Shown: piece by piece, positions 9,326 through 17,921 of the stretch | Numbering within the stretch: the first letter of the stretch is position 1 | How the letters are laid out: the number at the start of each line of letters is the position of its first letter | Assembly (NCBI RefSeq): GCF_036010665.1 | Contig: NZ_CP108581.1 | Coordinates: 6,443,501 to 6,507,500 of the forward strand | Length of the DNA stretch: 64,000 bases | Origin: Microbispora sp. NBC_01189 | GTDB taxonomy: Bacteria > Actinomycetota > Actinomycetes > Streptosporangiales > Streptosporangiaceae | Direction of reading: 5' to 3' | Notes under the pieces: model-generated | The model's input: the letters and a program-made list of their open reading frames with translations, nothing else | What the model was told of the DNA's origin: nothing | The model's database searches: none | Made by a program: the position numbers and the translations under genes

Positions 9326-12300
9326 GTGAGTGTGAGCATGTCTCCGCGTCCCGTCTCGCTCGACGACAGGTACGCCGCCGAGAGCGGCACCGTGCTGATG
9401 TCGGGCGTCCAGGCGCTGGTCCGCCTGACCCTTGAGCAGCGCCGCCTGGATACGGCGCGCGGCCTGGACACGCGGGTCTTCGTCTCCGGATACCCCGGCT
9501 CGCCGCTCGGCGGGGTCGACCTGGAGATGGCGCGGGCCGCGCGGTTCCTGGCGGCGGCGGGCGTGGTGGCCAGGCCCGCGCTGAACGAGGAGCTCGCCGC
9601 GACGGCGGTCGCCGGCACGCAGTTGCTCGACGTGCTGCCGGGCCGCCGGCACGAGGGCGTGACCGGCTTCTGGTACGGCAAGAACCCCGGCCTCGACCGC
9701 GCCGCGGACGCGATCCGGCACGGCAACATCGCCGGCACGGCGGCGCTCGGCGGCGCGGTGGCCTGGATCGGCGACGACCCCGGCAGCAAGTCGTCGACCG
9801 TCCCCAGCACGTGCGAGCCGATGTGCCAGAGCCTGACGATGCCGCTGTTCGCCCCCGGCTCCGTGGCGGAGATCATCGAGCTCGGGCTGCACGCCGTGGC
9901 GCTGTCGCGGGCCACCGGCCTGTGGGCCGGGATGAAGATCGTCACCGACGTCGCCGACTCCTCGGCGACCGTCGACCTCGGGCCGCTCCGTGCGGGCGTC
10001 CCCGCGCCGGACCGCACCCCCCGCGGGGCGCCGCCCACCCTGGTCGGCCCGGCCTCGCTCGACGCCGAGCACGACATGCTCACCCGCAGGCTCGGCCTGG
10101 CCCGCGAGTACGCCCGCGCCCACGACCTCAACCGGGTGACGCACGACGCGCCGCGGGCCACGACGGGCGTGCTCGCGTCCGGCACCTCCTACGCGGTGGT
10201 CCTGCGCGCCCTGGCCGACCTCGGCCTGGACGAGACCGCGATGGACGACCTCGGCCTGCGGCTCATCCGGCTCGCCATGCCGTTCCCCCTCGCGTACGAC
10301 CACCTCGCGGCCATGGCCGCCGGCCTCGACCGGGTGCTGGTCGTCGAGGACAAGGTGCCGTTCCTGGAGGGCCATCTCAAGCAGGCGTTGTACGACGCCG
10401 ACCACCGGCCCGACGTCATCGGCCGCGAACTGCTGACCGCCCGCGGCTCCCTCGCCGCCGAGGACGTCGCCGAGGCGCTCGCCGTCTGCCTCGGCAGGGA
10501 GCGGCTGCCCCGCCGCGCGGTCGCCCTGTCCGCCCGCCCGGCGGCGCGCCCCCTGCTGCCGCTCGTGGCTGCCCGCACGCCGTACTTCTGCTCGGGCTGC
10601 CCGCACAACATCTCAACCCGCGCCTCCGGCGACACGCTGGTCGGTCCGGGCATCGGCTGCCACGCGATGGTCGCGCTGCACACCGAGGGGCGCGGCAGGC
10701 AGGTCGGCATCACGCAGATGGGCGGCGAGGGCGCCCTGTGGTTCGGCCTGGCTCCCTTCACCTCCGACCGGCACTTCACCCAGAACCTCGGCGACGGCAC
10801 CTTCCACCACTCGGGCTCGCTGGCGATCCGCGCCGCCGTGGCCGCCGAGGTCCCGATCACGTACAAGCTGCTCTACAACGACGCGGTGGCGATGACCGGC
10901 GGCCAGCGCGCCGAGGGCCGTCTCGACGTGCCTGCGCTCACCCGGTCGCTGGCCGCCGAGGGGGTGCGCCGGATCGTGGTCGCCACGCCCGAGCCGGAGA
11001 CCTACCGCGGCATCCGGCTGGCGCCGATCGCGTCCGTACGGCACCGCGACGACCTCCCGGCGGTGGAACGGGAACTCGCCGAGGTCGACGGGGTGACCGT
11101 GCTGATTTACGACGACCGCTGCGCGGCGGAGGAGCGGCGGCTGCGCAAACGCGGCGAACTGCCCACGCCGACGGCCAAGGTGGTGGTCAACGAGCGGGTG
11201 TGCGAGGGCTGCGGCGACTGCGGCGAGGCTTCCACCTGCCTGTCGGTCCAGCCGGTGGAGACCGAGTTCGGCCGCAAGACCCGCATCCACCAGGCGTCGT
11301 GCAACTCCGACCTGAGCTGCCTCAAGGGCGACTGCCCGTCGTTCCTGCTCGTCGAGCCCCGTCCCCGCCCCCGGGCCCGGGACGAGGTGCCCGGGCCGCC
11401 GGTCGCGCTGACCGAGCCGGCGCCGAGGTTCCCCGGGCGGCCGGTGCTGCTGCGGCTGCCCGGCATCGGCGGCACCGGCGTCGTCACCGTCTCGCAGATC
11501 CTCCAGATGGCCGCGCACCTGGACGGCCTGCACGCCGCCGGGCTCGACCAGACCGGGCTGGCGCAGAAGGGCGGCCCGGTCGTCAGCGACGTGCGCGTCT
11601 CCCCGCACCCGATCACGGGCTCGGTGCGCGCCACCCGGGGCGCGGCCGACGTCCTGCTCTGCTTCGACGTGCTCGGCGCCGCCGCGGACGGCACGCTCGC
11701 CGTCGCCTCGCCCGGGCGCACGGTCGCCGTCGTGAACACCGCGATCGTGCCGACCGCCGCCATGGTGACCGGCCGCGCCGCGCTTCCCGGGCCCGAGGAC
11801 GCGCTCGCCCGCCTGGAGTCGGCCACCGTGCCGGGTGGCAACGTCCACCTGGACGCGGGCGCGCTGGCCGACGCGCTGTTCGGCGACCACATGCCCGCCA
11901 ACCTCGTGCTGGTGGGCGCGGCCTACCAGCACGGCTGCCTGCCGATCTCGGCGGACGCGATCGAGTGGGCGATCAGGCTCAACGGCGCCGCCGTCGAGAC
12001 GAACCTCGCGGCCTTCCGGTGGGGCCGGGCCGCCGTGCTGGACCGCGAGGCCGTGTTCCGAGCCGCGATCCCGGGGACGCCAGCCCCTCAGGAGGCCGCG
12101 GAGGAAATCGGTGAGGAGACCCTGGAAGCCGCGCTGGCCGTACGGGTCGCCGACCTGACCGGATACCAGAACGCCGGGTACGCCGGGTCGTACGCCCGCG
12201 AGGTGCGCCGGGTGGCGGCCCTCGCCGCCGAGCGCGCGGGGGAGAAGGCGGGCGACCGGATCGCGATCGCGTACTCGCGGGGGCTGCACAAGCTGCTGGC

Positions 12301-12766
12301 GTACAAGGACGAGTACGAGGTCGCGCGGCTGCACCTAGACCCGGTGGAGCGCGCCAGGCGCGAGCGGGAGTTCGGCGCGGACGCCGACGTGTCGGTGCTA
12401 CTGCATCCGCCGTTGCTGCGGGCGATGGGCCTGAAGCGGAAGATCAGGCTGCGCCGGTCGGCCGGCGTCGTGTTCCGCGGGCTGCGGGCCGCCCGCGCGC
12501 TGCGCGGCACCGCGGCCGACGTGTTCGGGTACGCCGCCGTCCGCAGGGTGGAGCGCACGCTGCCCGGGGAGTACCGCGAGCTGGTGCGGCGGGCCCTCGA
12601 CGGGCTCACCCCGGCGAACGCCGCCGCCGTCGCCGAGATCGCCGGGCTTCCGGACATGATCCGCGGTTACGAGGGCATCAAGCTCGCCAGGGTGGCCGAG
12701 TTCCGCGACCGGGCCGCGGCCCTTCTCGCCCGGCTGGACGACCCATCGCCTGTGGAGGCACAGTGA
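9326..12766 (+). CDS. Indolepyruvate:ferredoxin oxidoreductase-like fused 2-oxoacid oxidoreductase
   Basis: A 1146-residue cytoplasmic enzyme fusing the alpha, beta and gamma parts of indolepyruvate ferredoxin oxidoreductase. It is expected to convert aryl- or branched 2-oxo acids plus CoA to acyl-CoA with ferredoxin as electron acceptor. The order is a pyrimidine-type domain, a TPP-binding domain (FCSGCPHN and GGEGALWFGLAPF at about 420-490), a [4Fe-4S] segment (CEGCGDC...CNSDLSCLKGDCPSF, about 624-675), a gamma domain (LPGIGGTGVVTVSQIL, GLDQTGLAQKGGPVVSD) and a C-terminal DUF6537-type domain. AGGAGG at 9315-9320 supports GTG 9326. The acyl-CoA dehydrogenase gene follows after 13 bp, so the pair likely degrades amino-acid-derived acyl-CoAs under Lrp control. 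Confidence 0.92.
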   Translation: MSVSMSPRPVSLDDRYAAESGTVLMSGVQALVRLTLEQRRLDTARGLDTRVFVSGYPGSPLGGVDLEMARAARFLAAAGVVARPALNEELAATAVAGTQLLDVLPGRRHEGVTGFWYGKNPGLDRAADAIRHGNIAGTAALGGAVAWIGDDPGSKSSTVPSTCEPMCQSLTMPLFAPGSVAEIIELGLHAVALSRATGLWAGMKIVTDVADSSATVDLGPLRAGVPAPDRTPRGAPPTLVGPASLDAEHDMLTRRLGLAREYARAHDLNRVTHDAPRATTGVLASGTSYAVVLRALADLGLDETAMDDLGLRLIRLAMPFPLAYDHLAAMAAGLDRVLVVEDKVPFLEGHLKQALYDADHRPDVIGRELLTARGSLAAEDVAEALAVCLGRERLPRRAVALSARPAARPLLPLVAARTPYFCSGCPHNISTRASGDTLVGPGIGCHAMVALHTEGRGRQVGITQMGGEGALWFGLAPFTSDRHFTQNLGDGTFHHSGSLAIRAAVAAEVPITYKLLYNDAVAMTGGQRAEGRLDVPALTRSLAAEGVRRIVVATPEPETYRGIRLAPIASVRHRDDLPAVERELAEVDGVTVLIYDDRCAAEERRLRKRGELPTPTAKVVVNERVCEGCGDCGEASTCLSVQPVETEFGRKTRIHQASCNSDLSCLKGDCPSFLLVEPRPRPRARDEVPGPPVALTEPAPRFPGRPVLLRLPGIGGTGVVTVSQILQMAAHLDGLHAAGLDQTGLAQKGGPVVSDVRVSPHPITGSVRATRGAADVLLCFDVLGAAADGTLAVASPGRTVAVVNTAIVPTAAMVTGRAALPGPEDALARLESATVPGGNVHLDAGALADALFGDHMPANLVLVGAAYQHGCLPISADAIEWAIRLNGAAVETNLAAFRWGRAAVLDREAVFRAAIPGTPAPQEAAEEIGEETLEAALAVRVADLTGYQNAGYAGSYAREVRRVAALAAERAGEKAGDRIAIAYSRGLHKLLAYKDEYEVARLHLDPVERARREREFGADADVSVLLHPPLLRAMGLKRKIRLRRSAGVVFRGLRAARALRGTAADVFGYAAVRRVERTLPGEYRELVRRALDGLTPANAAAVAEIAGLPDMIRGYEGIKLARVAEFRDRAAALLARLDDPSPVEAQ

Positions 12767-12779
12767 TTCGGGAGGCGCG

Positions 12780-13919
12780 GTGACCGTCGAGCGGCTGCTG
12801 CCGGGGCAGGACGCCCGGGACCTGATCGAGCTGACCCGGGAGATCGCCGACAAGGAGCTCGCCCGCCGGGTCGACGAGCACGAGCGCGCCGAGACCTATC
12901 CCGAGGGGCTGTTCGCCACGCTCGGCTCCGCCGGGCTGCTCGGCCTGCCCTATCCGGAGGAGTACGGCGGGGGCGGCCAGCCGTACGAGGTGTATCTCCA
13001 GGTCATCGAGGAGCTGGCGGCGCGGTGGGCGGCCGTCGCGGTCGCGGTCAGCGTCCACACGCTGGCCTGTTACCCCCTGGCGGCGTACGGCACGCCGGAG
13101 CAGCGGGCGCGCCTGCTGCCGGACATGCTGGCCGGGCGGCTGATCGGCGGCTACAGCCTGTCGGAGCCGCAGGCCGGCTCGGACGCCGCCGCCCTGACCT
13201 GCCGGGCCGACAGGACCGAGGGCGGCTACCGGATCACCGGCACCAAGGCGTGGATCACGCACGGCGGCCGGGCCGACTTCTACGCGCTGTTCGCCCGCAC
13301 CGGCCCGGGTCCGCGCGGCGTCTCCTGCTTCCTCGCGCCCGGCGCGGCCGAGGGCCTCACGTTCGGCCGCCCCGAGGAGAAGATGGGCCTGCACGCCATC
13401 CCGACCACCACCGCGCACTGGGACGGCGCGCTGATCGAGGCGGACCGGCTCGTCGGCGTGGAGGGACAGGGCCTCTCCATCGCCTTCGGGGCGCTCGACT
13501 CCGGCAGGCTGGGCATCGCCGCCTGCGCGACCGGTCTCGCCCAGGCCGCGCTCGACGAGGCCGTCGCGTACGCCAAGGAGCGCGAGACGTTCGGTAAGAA
13601 GATCATCGACCACCAGGGGCTCGGCTTCCTGCTCGCCGACATGGCCGCCGGAGTCGACGCCGCCCGCGCCACCTACATCGACGCGGCCCGCCGCCGCGAC
13701 GCCGGGCTGCCGTACAGCAGGCAGGCCAGCGTCGCCAAGCTGGTCGCGACCGACACCGCGATGCGGGTCACCACCGACGCCGTCCAGATCTTCGGCGGGT
13801 ACGGCTACACGCGCGAGTTCCGGGTCGAGCGCTACATGCGCGAAGCCAAGATCATGCAGATCTTCGAGGGCACCAACCAGATCCAGCGCCTCGTCATCAG
13901 CCGCCACCTCGCCAGGTAG
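12780..13919 (+). CDS. Acyl-CoA dehydrogenase
   Basis: A 379-residue FAD flavoprotein that introduces a trans-2 double bond into an acyl-CoA. The three-domain layout is N-terminal helices with LPYPEEYGGGG, a middle beta domain with YSLSEPQAGSDAAAL and GTKAWITHGG, and a C-terminal bundle with RETFGKKI and DAVQIFGGYGYTREF. IFEGTNQIQR carries the catalytic glutamate at about residue 362, the position used in short- and branched-chain enzymes. GGGAGG lies 6 nt before GTG 12780. Its position behind the oxoacid oxidoreductase suggests a branched- or aryl-acyl-CoA substrate. Confidence 0.92.
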   Translation: MTVERLLPGQDARDLIELTREIADKELARRVDEHERAETYPEGLFATLGSAGLLGLPYPEEYGGGGQPYEVYLQVIEELAARWAAVAVAVSVHTLACYPLAAYGTPEQRARLLPDMLAGRLIGGYSLSEPQAGSDAAALTCRADRTEGGYRITGTKAWITHGGRADFYALFARTGPGPRGVSCFLAPGAAEGLTFGRPEEKMGLHAIPTTTAHWDGALIEADRLVGVEGQGLSIAFGALDSGRLGIAACATGLAQAALDEAVAYAKERETFGKKIIDHQGLGFLLADMAAGVDAARATYIDAARRRDAGLPYSRQASVAKLVATDTAMRVTTDAVQIFGGYGYTREFRVERYMREAKIMQIFEGTNQIQRLVISRHLAR

Positions 13920-13934
13920 CGACCGGTAGCGACC
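13915..13934. repeat. 10-bp tandem duplication at the end of the acyl-CoA dehydrogenase gene
   Basis: GGTAGCGACC occurs twice in a row (13915-13924 and 13925-13934), starting over the stop codon; a third, imperfect unit follows. It is one of the non-coding members of the short-repeat set seen across the window. Confidence 0.75.
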
Positions 13935-13947
13935 TGAAGCGACACCG

Positions 13948-14595
13948 TCACTGGAGCCCGGGCAGCCTGTAGACCCAGTACGCTCCCTGCCGGCCCGAGA
14001 CGTTGTACGGCGTCCTCACCGCGTCCGGATAACCGTACGTCGTGGGGATGTGGTTGCCCCGTGTCCTGTCCCGGGAGGCTTCGGGGGTGTCGTAGACGCT
14101 TTCGGCGGTGATGGGGACCTTGCTCCCGGCCTGCTGGGCCGCGGCGAGGAGGTCACTGTGGAAGATCTGGACGCGGGCCTTGCAGCCCGTGCACGGCCCG
14201 ATATTGCTGATCAGGATGACCTGGACGCTTTTGGCGGCGACGTTGAATCCTTGATCGGTGATCCACTCGTAGGCTTCGAGCAGAGTGGTGACCTCGCTGT
14301 CCTGCTGCGAGAGCTTGGCCTCGTCCAAGCTGATCTCTGCGGGACGTGCGGCACCGTCTGCCGTCGTGAGGGTGTACCAGCCCTGGCCGGACCTGGGTGC
14401 TGCGACCGGGGTCAGGTAACAGTTCTCACTGTCGCCCTCGGACGGGATGTTGCCGTCGACGATCACCATGATGCGGGAGTACAGCCCGGGTTCCCCGACA
14501 TGATGGTCCTTTGCGGCCAATTCGTGGAGTGCGGCCAGTTCTCGCACAATTGCCCCGGTTCGCGCGTCAGGGCTTTGAGCCTGCGTATGTGACAT
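13948..14595 (-). CDS. Orphan protein with nucleic-acid-deaminase-like DSE and PCxxC motifs
   Basis: A 215-residue soluble protein that I cannot assign by overall similarity. After a hydrophilic N-terminal half, DSE at 99-101 lies at the start of a predicted helix (DSEVTTLLEAYEWI), then a beta strand (SVQVILISN) leads into GPCTGCKARV (P134, C135, C138) and another helix. A [D/H]xE motif followed by a strand and PCxxC is the zinc-site layout of bacterial toxin-type deaminases (BURPS668_1122/YwqJ-like). There is no toxin delivery domain, signal peptide or obvious immunity gene. ATG 14595 has CGAGGA upstream. The fold call is an inference; the existence of the gene is well supported. Confidence 0.65.
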   Translation of the reverse strand: MSHTQAQSPDARTGAIVRELAALHELAAKDHHVGEPGLYSRIMVIVDGNIPSEGDSENCYLTPVAAPRSGQGWYTLTTADGAARPAEISLDEAKLSQQDSEVTTLLEAYEWITDQGFNVAAKSVQVILISNIGPCTGCKARVQIFHSDLLAAAQQAGSKVPITAESVYDTPEASRDRTRGNHIPTTYGYPDAVRTPYNVSGRQGAYWVYRLPGLQ

Positions 14596-14812
14596 CGTCG
14601 TCCTCGTTGATTCGGGGACTCCACCTTCTCACCGGGAGAGAGGGAATCAAGGGGTGCCGGTGTCCTGTTCCGGCCAGCACCGCAGGTAGTGGCCCTCGTC
14701 GTCAGCCGCCCCCTCGCCCGCTGATGACGACCGCGTACGGCGCCTGGCCCACCCGTTAGCCTCGTTCTGGAGCCTCACACCTGGACGACGCGGACGGAGG
14801 TGTGTGCGGCGG

Positions 14813-15151
14813 ATGACCGAGACCGACCCGCACATCCATGTCGAGCAGAAGGTCATGCAGGCCGGCGCCGGCTACCGCAATCTGCTCGCGTCGTCGCTGG
14901 GGCGCGCTCCCGGCGCGCCGGGCGTCGTCACCACCGGGTGCGGACTCCGGGTGCCCTACGCGATGACCTCGCCTCGTTTGGAGAGCGTCACCTGCCTCGC
15001 GTGCCGCGAGCACGCGCACTGGGAGCACCTGCGCCACGCCGAGCAGGTGGAGCGCCTGGGCGGGATGCCCGGCGCGCCCGTGACCGGGGCTCAGGCGGCC
15101 GAGGCCGCGCGATGGGCCCGGGACGTAGCGAAGCGGTTCTCGGGCCGGTAA
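14813..15151 (+). CDS. Small Cys/His-rich protein of unknown function
   Basis: A 112-residue protein. The centre holds TTGCGLRVPYAM, then VTCLACREHAHWEHLRH, giving one Cys, a CxxC pair and several His, which could bind zinc. Short actinobacterial proteins with a similar C...CxxC...H pattern are common and uncharacterised. GGAGG at 14796-14800 lies 12 nt before ATG 14813 and 3 nt before an in-frame GTG at 14804, so the start is not settled. No partner gene is evident: upstream is the oppositely oriented deaminase-like gene, and 109 bp downstream an FMN reductase. Confidence 0.6.
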   Translation: MTETDPHIHVEQKVMQAGAGYRNLLASSLGRAPGAPGVVTTGCGLRVPYAMTSPRLESVTCLACREHAHWEHLRHAEQVERLGGMPGAPVTGAQAAEAARWARDVAKRFSGR

Positions 15152-15260
15152 CCCGCGGGACACCGGGCCTCCCGGGATGGGGAGACCCGGTCGGTGCCCG
15201 TTCCGATCATGGCGTACCGTGGTGCGAGTTATATCCCTTAAATCGCTTTATGGGGGAATC

Positions 15261-15836
15261 GTGGGGAAGCCGGTTCTGCAGATCGTCGTCGCCAGCACGC
15301 GACCGGGGCGGACGGGGCTGCCGGTCGCGCGGTGGTTCCGGGAGCGCGCGGCCGCGCACGACGCGTTCGAGGTCGAGCTCGTCGACCTGGCGGAGGTGAA
15401 CCTCCCGTTCCTGGACGAGCCCCACCACCCCCGGCTGCGGCAGTACGTCAACCAGCACACCAAGGAGTGGAGCGCGACCATCGAACGCGGCGACGCGTTC
15501 GTGTTCGTCACGCCGGAGTACAACTACGGCTTCAACGCGGTGCTGAAGAACGCCATCGACTACCTGCACCACGAGTGGCAGTACAAGCCGGTCGGGTTCG
15601 TCAGCTACGGCGGCGTCTCCGCGGGGACGCGCGCGGTGCAGATGCTCAAGCAGGTCGTCACCACGCTGAAAATGGTGCCGGTGTCGGAGGCGGTCTCGAT
15701 CCCGTTCGTCGCCCAGTTCCTCGACGAGGAGGGCCGCCTGCGGTCCAACGACGTCATGGACGGCGCGGCGGACGCGATGCTGGCCGAGCTCGCCCGGCTC
15801 GCCGCCGCCCTGCGGCACCTGCGCCCCGCCGCCTGA
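15261..15836 (+). CDS. NAD(P)H-dependent FMN reductase
   Basis: A 191-residue flavodoxin-fold reductase. The N-terminal phosphate-binding loop is IVVASTRPGRTGLPVARWF, and the FMN-ring motif is TPEYNYGFNAVLKNAIDYLHHEW, followed by KPVGFVSYGGVSAGTRAVQ, all typical of the NADPH-dependent FMN reductase/ArsH-EmoB group. It supplies reduced flavin or reduces quinones and azo compounds. GTG 15261 is chosen because GGGGGA ends 4 nt before it; an upstream extension in the same frame has no ribosome-binding site. A paralogue of the same fold is at 32831-33421. AT-rich sequence at 15228-15255 likely contains the promoter. Confidence 0.9.
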   Translation: MGKPVLQIVVASTRPGRTGLPVARWFRERAAAHDAFEVELVDLAEVNLPFLDEPHHPRLRQYVNQHTKEWSATIERGDAFVFVTPEYNYGFNAVLKNAIDYLHHEWQYKPVGFVSYGGVSAGTRAVQMLKQVVTTLKMVPVSEAVSIPFVAQFLDEEGRLRSNDVMDGAADAMLAELARLAAALRHLRPAA

Positions 15837-15850
15837 CGCCCGGGAACGCG

Positions 15851-15874
15851 GCCGGGAATCAGGCCGGGAATCAA
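15851..15874. repeat. 12-bp intergenic tandem duplication
   Basis: GCCGGGAATCAG followed by GCCGGGAATCAA, with partial units on both sides, lies between convergent genes. It is part of the short-tandem-repeat set seen across the window. Confidence 0.7.
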
Positions 15875-15907
15875 GCGGGGATGGTCACCCGGGCAGGGGT
15901 CGCGGCA

Positions 15908-16528
15908 CTAATCCGCAAGCAGGGGGAGCAGCGCGGCTTCCAGGTCCGCCGGCGCGCGGTAGTGGACGCCGGTCATGCCGAGGGCACTCGCCGCGGCGAC
16001 GTTCTCGGCCCGGTCGTCCACGAAAAGGCAGCGCTCCGCCGGCGCGCCCGCGTGCTCGACGGCGATCTCGAAGATCCGCCGGTCGGGTTTGATCACGCCC
16101 ACGTCGTAGCTGCTCACCACGTGATCGAAGGCGTCGTGCAGCTCCAGCTCGCGCAGGTGGGCGGCCAGCTCGGAGGTCGCGTTGCTGACGAGCACGACGG
16201 GGACGCGGGCGCGGGCCCGCGTGAGCAGCGCCAGCACCTCCTCGTCGGCCCAGGTGCGGGCCGTGATCCACTCGCCGATCAGCGCGCCCGCCCGCGCGGC
16301 TGAGCCCACCAGCCCGGCGAGGACCGGTACGGCCGACGCCAGCCACTCCTCACGGGTCACCAGGCCGGTCAGCGCCGGGACGAGCAGCGGCGACGCGCCG
16401 GTCACCCGGGCCACGGTCCCCGGCTCCACGCCGTACGCGCGCTCGATCTCCGTCTGCTGCTCCAGGTCCTGCAGTTTCAGGACGCCGTCGAAGTCGCACA
16501 ACACCGCGTCGAATGGTCTGCCCGCCAC
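15908..16528 (-). CDS. HAD-family hydrolase (phosphatase-like)
   Basis: A 206-residue haloacid-dehalogenase superfamily protein. Motif I is CDFDGVL with the nucleophile D12 and acid/base D14, motif II is VLVSNATSEL, motif III is the lysine in VIKPDRRIFE, and motif IV is LFVDDRAENV. A helical cap of about 80 residues lies between motifs I and II. It likely hydrolyses a small phosphorylated metabolite; the substrate is not evident. Translation starts at GTG 16528. No operon partner: the neighbour upstream is divergent and the downstream gene is convergent. Confidence 0.88.
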   Translation of the reverse strand: MAGRPFDAVLCDFDGVLKLQDLEQQTEIERAYGVEPGTVARVTGASPLLVPALTGLVTREEWLASAVPVLAGLVGSAARAGALIGEWITARTWADEEVLALLTRARARVPVVLVSNATSELAAHLRELELHDAFDHVVSSYDVGVIKPDRRIFEIAVEHAGAPAERCLFVDDRAENVAAASALGMTGVHYRAPADLEAALLPLLAD

Positions 16529-16549
16529 GGTTCAGAGCCTACTTACGGA

Positions 16550-16612
16550 TCACGTGGCGAGTGCCGCGTAGAAGGCGAGGTGGCGTTCGGCGGCGGACCA
16601 CGTGTGGCGCGC
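16550..16612 (-). pseudogene. Possible C-terminal remnant of a glycosyltransferase gene
   Basis: About 20 codons ending in TGA at 16550 read RHTWSAAERHLAFYAALAT, which looks like the last helix of GT4/GT1-type glycosyltransferases, where a W-x(5)-HL-x-(L/F)-Y pattern is common. No start, ribosome-binding site or upstream catalytic domain exists; the same frame continues only as the antisense of the transporter gene. Low certainty because the stretch is short. Confidence 0.25.
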
Positions 16613-16687
16613 TGCCGGCTCCCGGTGGGGACGGGTGCGTAACCTGGGAGGACGCGACCGGCGCGCAAGGGGGTGACGCCCGGGATC

Positions 16688-17569
16688 ATGACTGTCACGG
16701 TGTTCCTCGGCCTCGTGGCCGCGGCCCTCCTCGGGCTGGGCTTCGTCGCGCAGCAGCACGTCGCGTACACGGAGCCGCTGGGCGAGATGCTGCACGTGCG
16801 CCTGCTGCTCGACCTCGCGCGCAAGCCGGTGTGGCGGGCCGGGATCGCCCTGATGGTCGGTGGCCAGATCGCCGGCGCGCTGGCGCTGCGGCGCGCCGAC
16901 GTGGCGTCCGTGGAGCCGCTTCTCGCGACCAACCTCATCTTCGCCCTGGGCGCGGCGGCCCTGCTGTACCAGGAGCGCCTGGGCGGGACGGAGTGGCTGG
17001 GCGCGGTGCTGGTCAGCGGGGGCGTCGCCGCGTTCCTGGTGGCCGGGCGCCCGCACGGGGGCGGGATGCCGGCGTCGGGATCCCTGGTGTGGATCGCCGT
17101 GCTCGTCGTGGTCGCCGTCGCCGCGGGGATGGTCGTGGTGGCGCTGCGCGTGCCCCTGCAGACCAAGGCGATGCTGTTCGCCGCCGCGGCCGGGGCGTTG
17201 TACGGCCTGCAGGACGCGCTGACCCGGGGGGCCCTGCTCACGCTGGCGCGGGGACCGGGGGCGCTGCTGGCCTCCTGGCAGCTCTACGCGCTGCCGGTGA
17301 TCGCGGTGACCGGCATCCTGCTCAACCAGAGCGCGTTCGACGCCGCGCCGCTGCGGATCTCGCTGCCCGCGACCACCGCGGCCGAGCCGATCGTCGGCAT
17401 CCTCCTCGGCGTCGTCCTTTTCGGTGAGCGCCTGCGCGTCGACCCGCCGGCCCTTGCGGGGGAGGTGGGCGGGCTCGTCGCGCTGGTGGCGGGCATCGTC
17501 GTCCTCGGCCGCTCGCCCTTCCTGCACAAGTCGGAGCAGGGGCCGAACGGCCGCTCCGCCGCGCCCTGA
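16688..17569 (+). CDS. DMT-superfamily (EamA-like) membrane transporter
   Basis: About 293 residues forming roughly ten hydrophobic helices arranged as two EamA-type repeats, with a short loop near residue 115 (RPHGGGMPASGS). Each half shows the pattern of small residues at the helix end before ExL (EPLLATNLIFALGAAALLYQERLGGTEW and EPIVGILLGVVLFGERLRV), typical of drug/metabolite transporters. The substrate is unknown. ATG 16688 starts the first helix directly; GTG 16673 is in frame but overlaps the AAGGGG ribosome-binding-like sequence. Confidence 0.85.
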   Translation: MTVTVFLGLVAAALLGLGFVAQQHVAYTEPLGEMLHVRLLLDLARKPVWRAGIALMVGGQIAGALALRRADVASVEPLLATNLIFALGAAALLYQERLGGTEWLGAVLVSGGVAAFLVAGRPHGGGMPASGSLVWIAVLVVVAVAAGMVVVALRVPLQTKAMLFAAAAGALYGLQDALTRGALLTLARGPGALLASWQLYALPVIAVTGILLNQSAFDAAPLRISLPATTAAEPIVGILLGVVLFGERLRVDPPALAGEVGGLVALVAGIVVLGRSPFLHKSEQGPNGRSAAP

Positions 17570-17637
17570 AGGGACCGGCCGGCGAGGCCCCCTGAATGGT
17601 GCGCTGCAGGCCAGGGTGAGGCGGGGCAGGATAAGTC

Positions 17638-17658
17638 GATCCGCCATCAGGGCGGATC
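17638..17658. other. Hairpin downstream of the transporter
   Basis: GATCCGCC and GGCGGATC form a perfect 8-bp inverted repeat with a 5-nt loop. It could terminate the transporter transcript, or be a left-end hairpin of the mobile-element remnant that follows. Neither can be decided from sequence. Confidence 0.4.
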
Positions 17659-17680
17659 GGCGTCCGGTAGCGTGATCGCG

Positions 17681-17845
17681 TCAGGTACCGCCGGACGGGC
17701 GGGAACGGAACCCTCGGGTTCGAAAGCCTGTGGAGACCCGGTAGGACCACTTCGGTGGCACAGGTCGCTTAAGCAGGAAGCCACAGAAGTACCGCACGCG
17801 CGGCACAGGCTGAATCCCCGGCAGCCATGCAGGGGAGCGCGTCAA
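17681..17845 (+). mobile_element. IS200/IS605-type right end with omega-RNA-like scaffold; tnpB absent
   Basis: This stretch has the features of the 3' end of an actinobacterial tnpB element. An outer stem CCTGTG/CACAGG (17727-17732 with 17759-17764) encloses a CCAC-TTCG-GTGG hairpin. Next come GCTTAAGC and AGGAAGCC (17767-17782), then AATCCCC...GGGGAGCGCG forming a terminal hairpin (17816-17835), and finally TCAA at 17842-17845, the type of right-end cleavage sequence used by IS608-like elements. A short open frame (GTAGRAGTEPSGSK...RSLKQEA) resembles tnpB C-terminal coding, but no TnpB nuclease motifs and no tnpA exist nearby. I read it as a remnant or non-autonomous element; the adjoining bases from 17846 would be the guide position. 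Confidence 0.55.
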
Positions 17846-17921
17846 TCGATCAACGCCAGCACGTCTGGGGTGCAGCGTCCGCGACGTCGTCTTCAGCGGC
17901 TGACGGCCGGATGACACGCGG

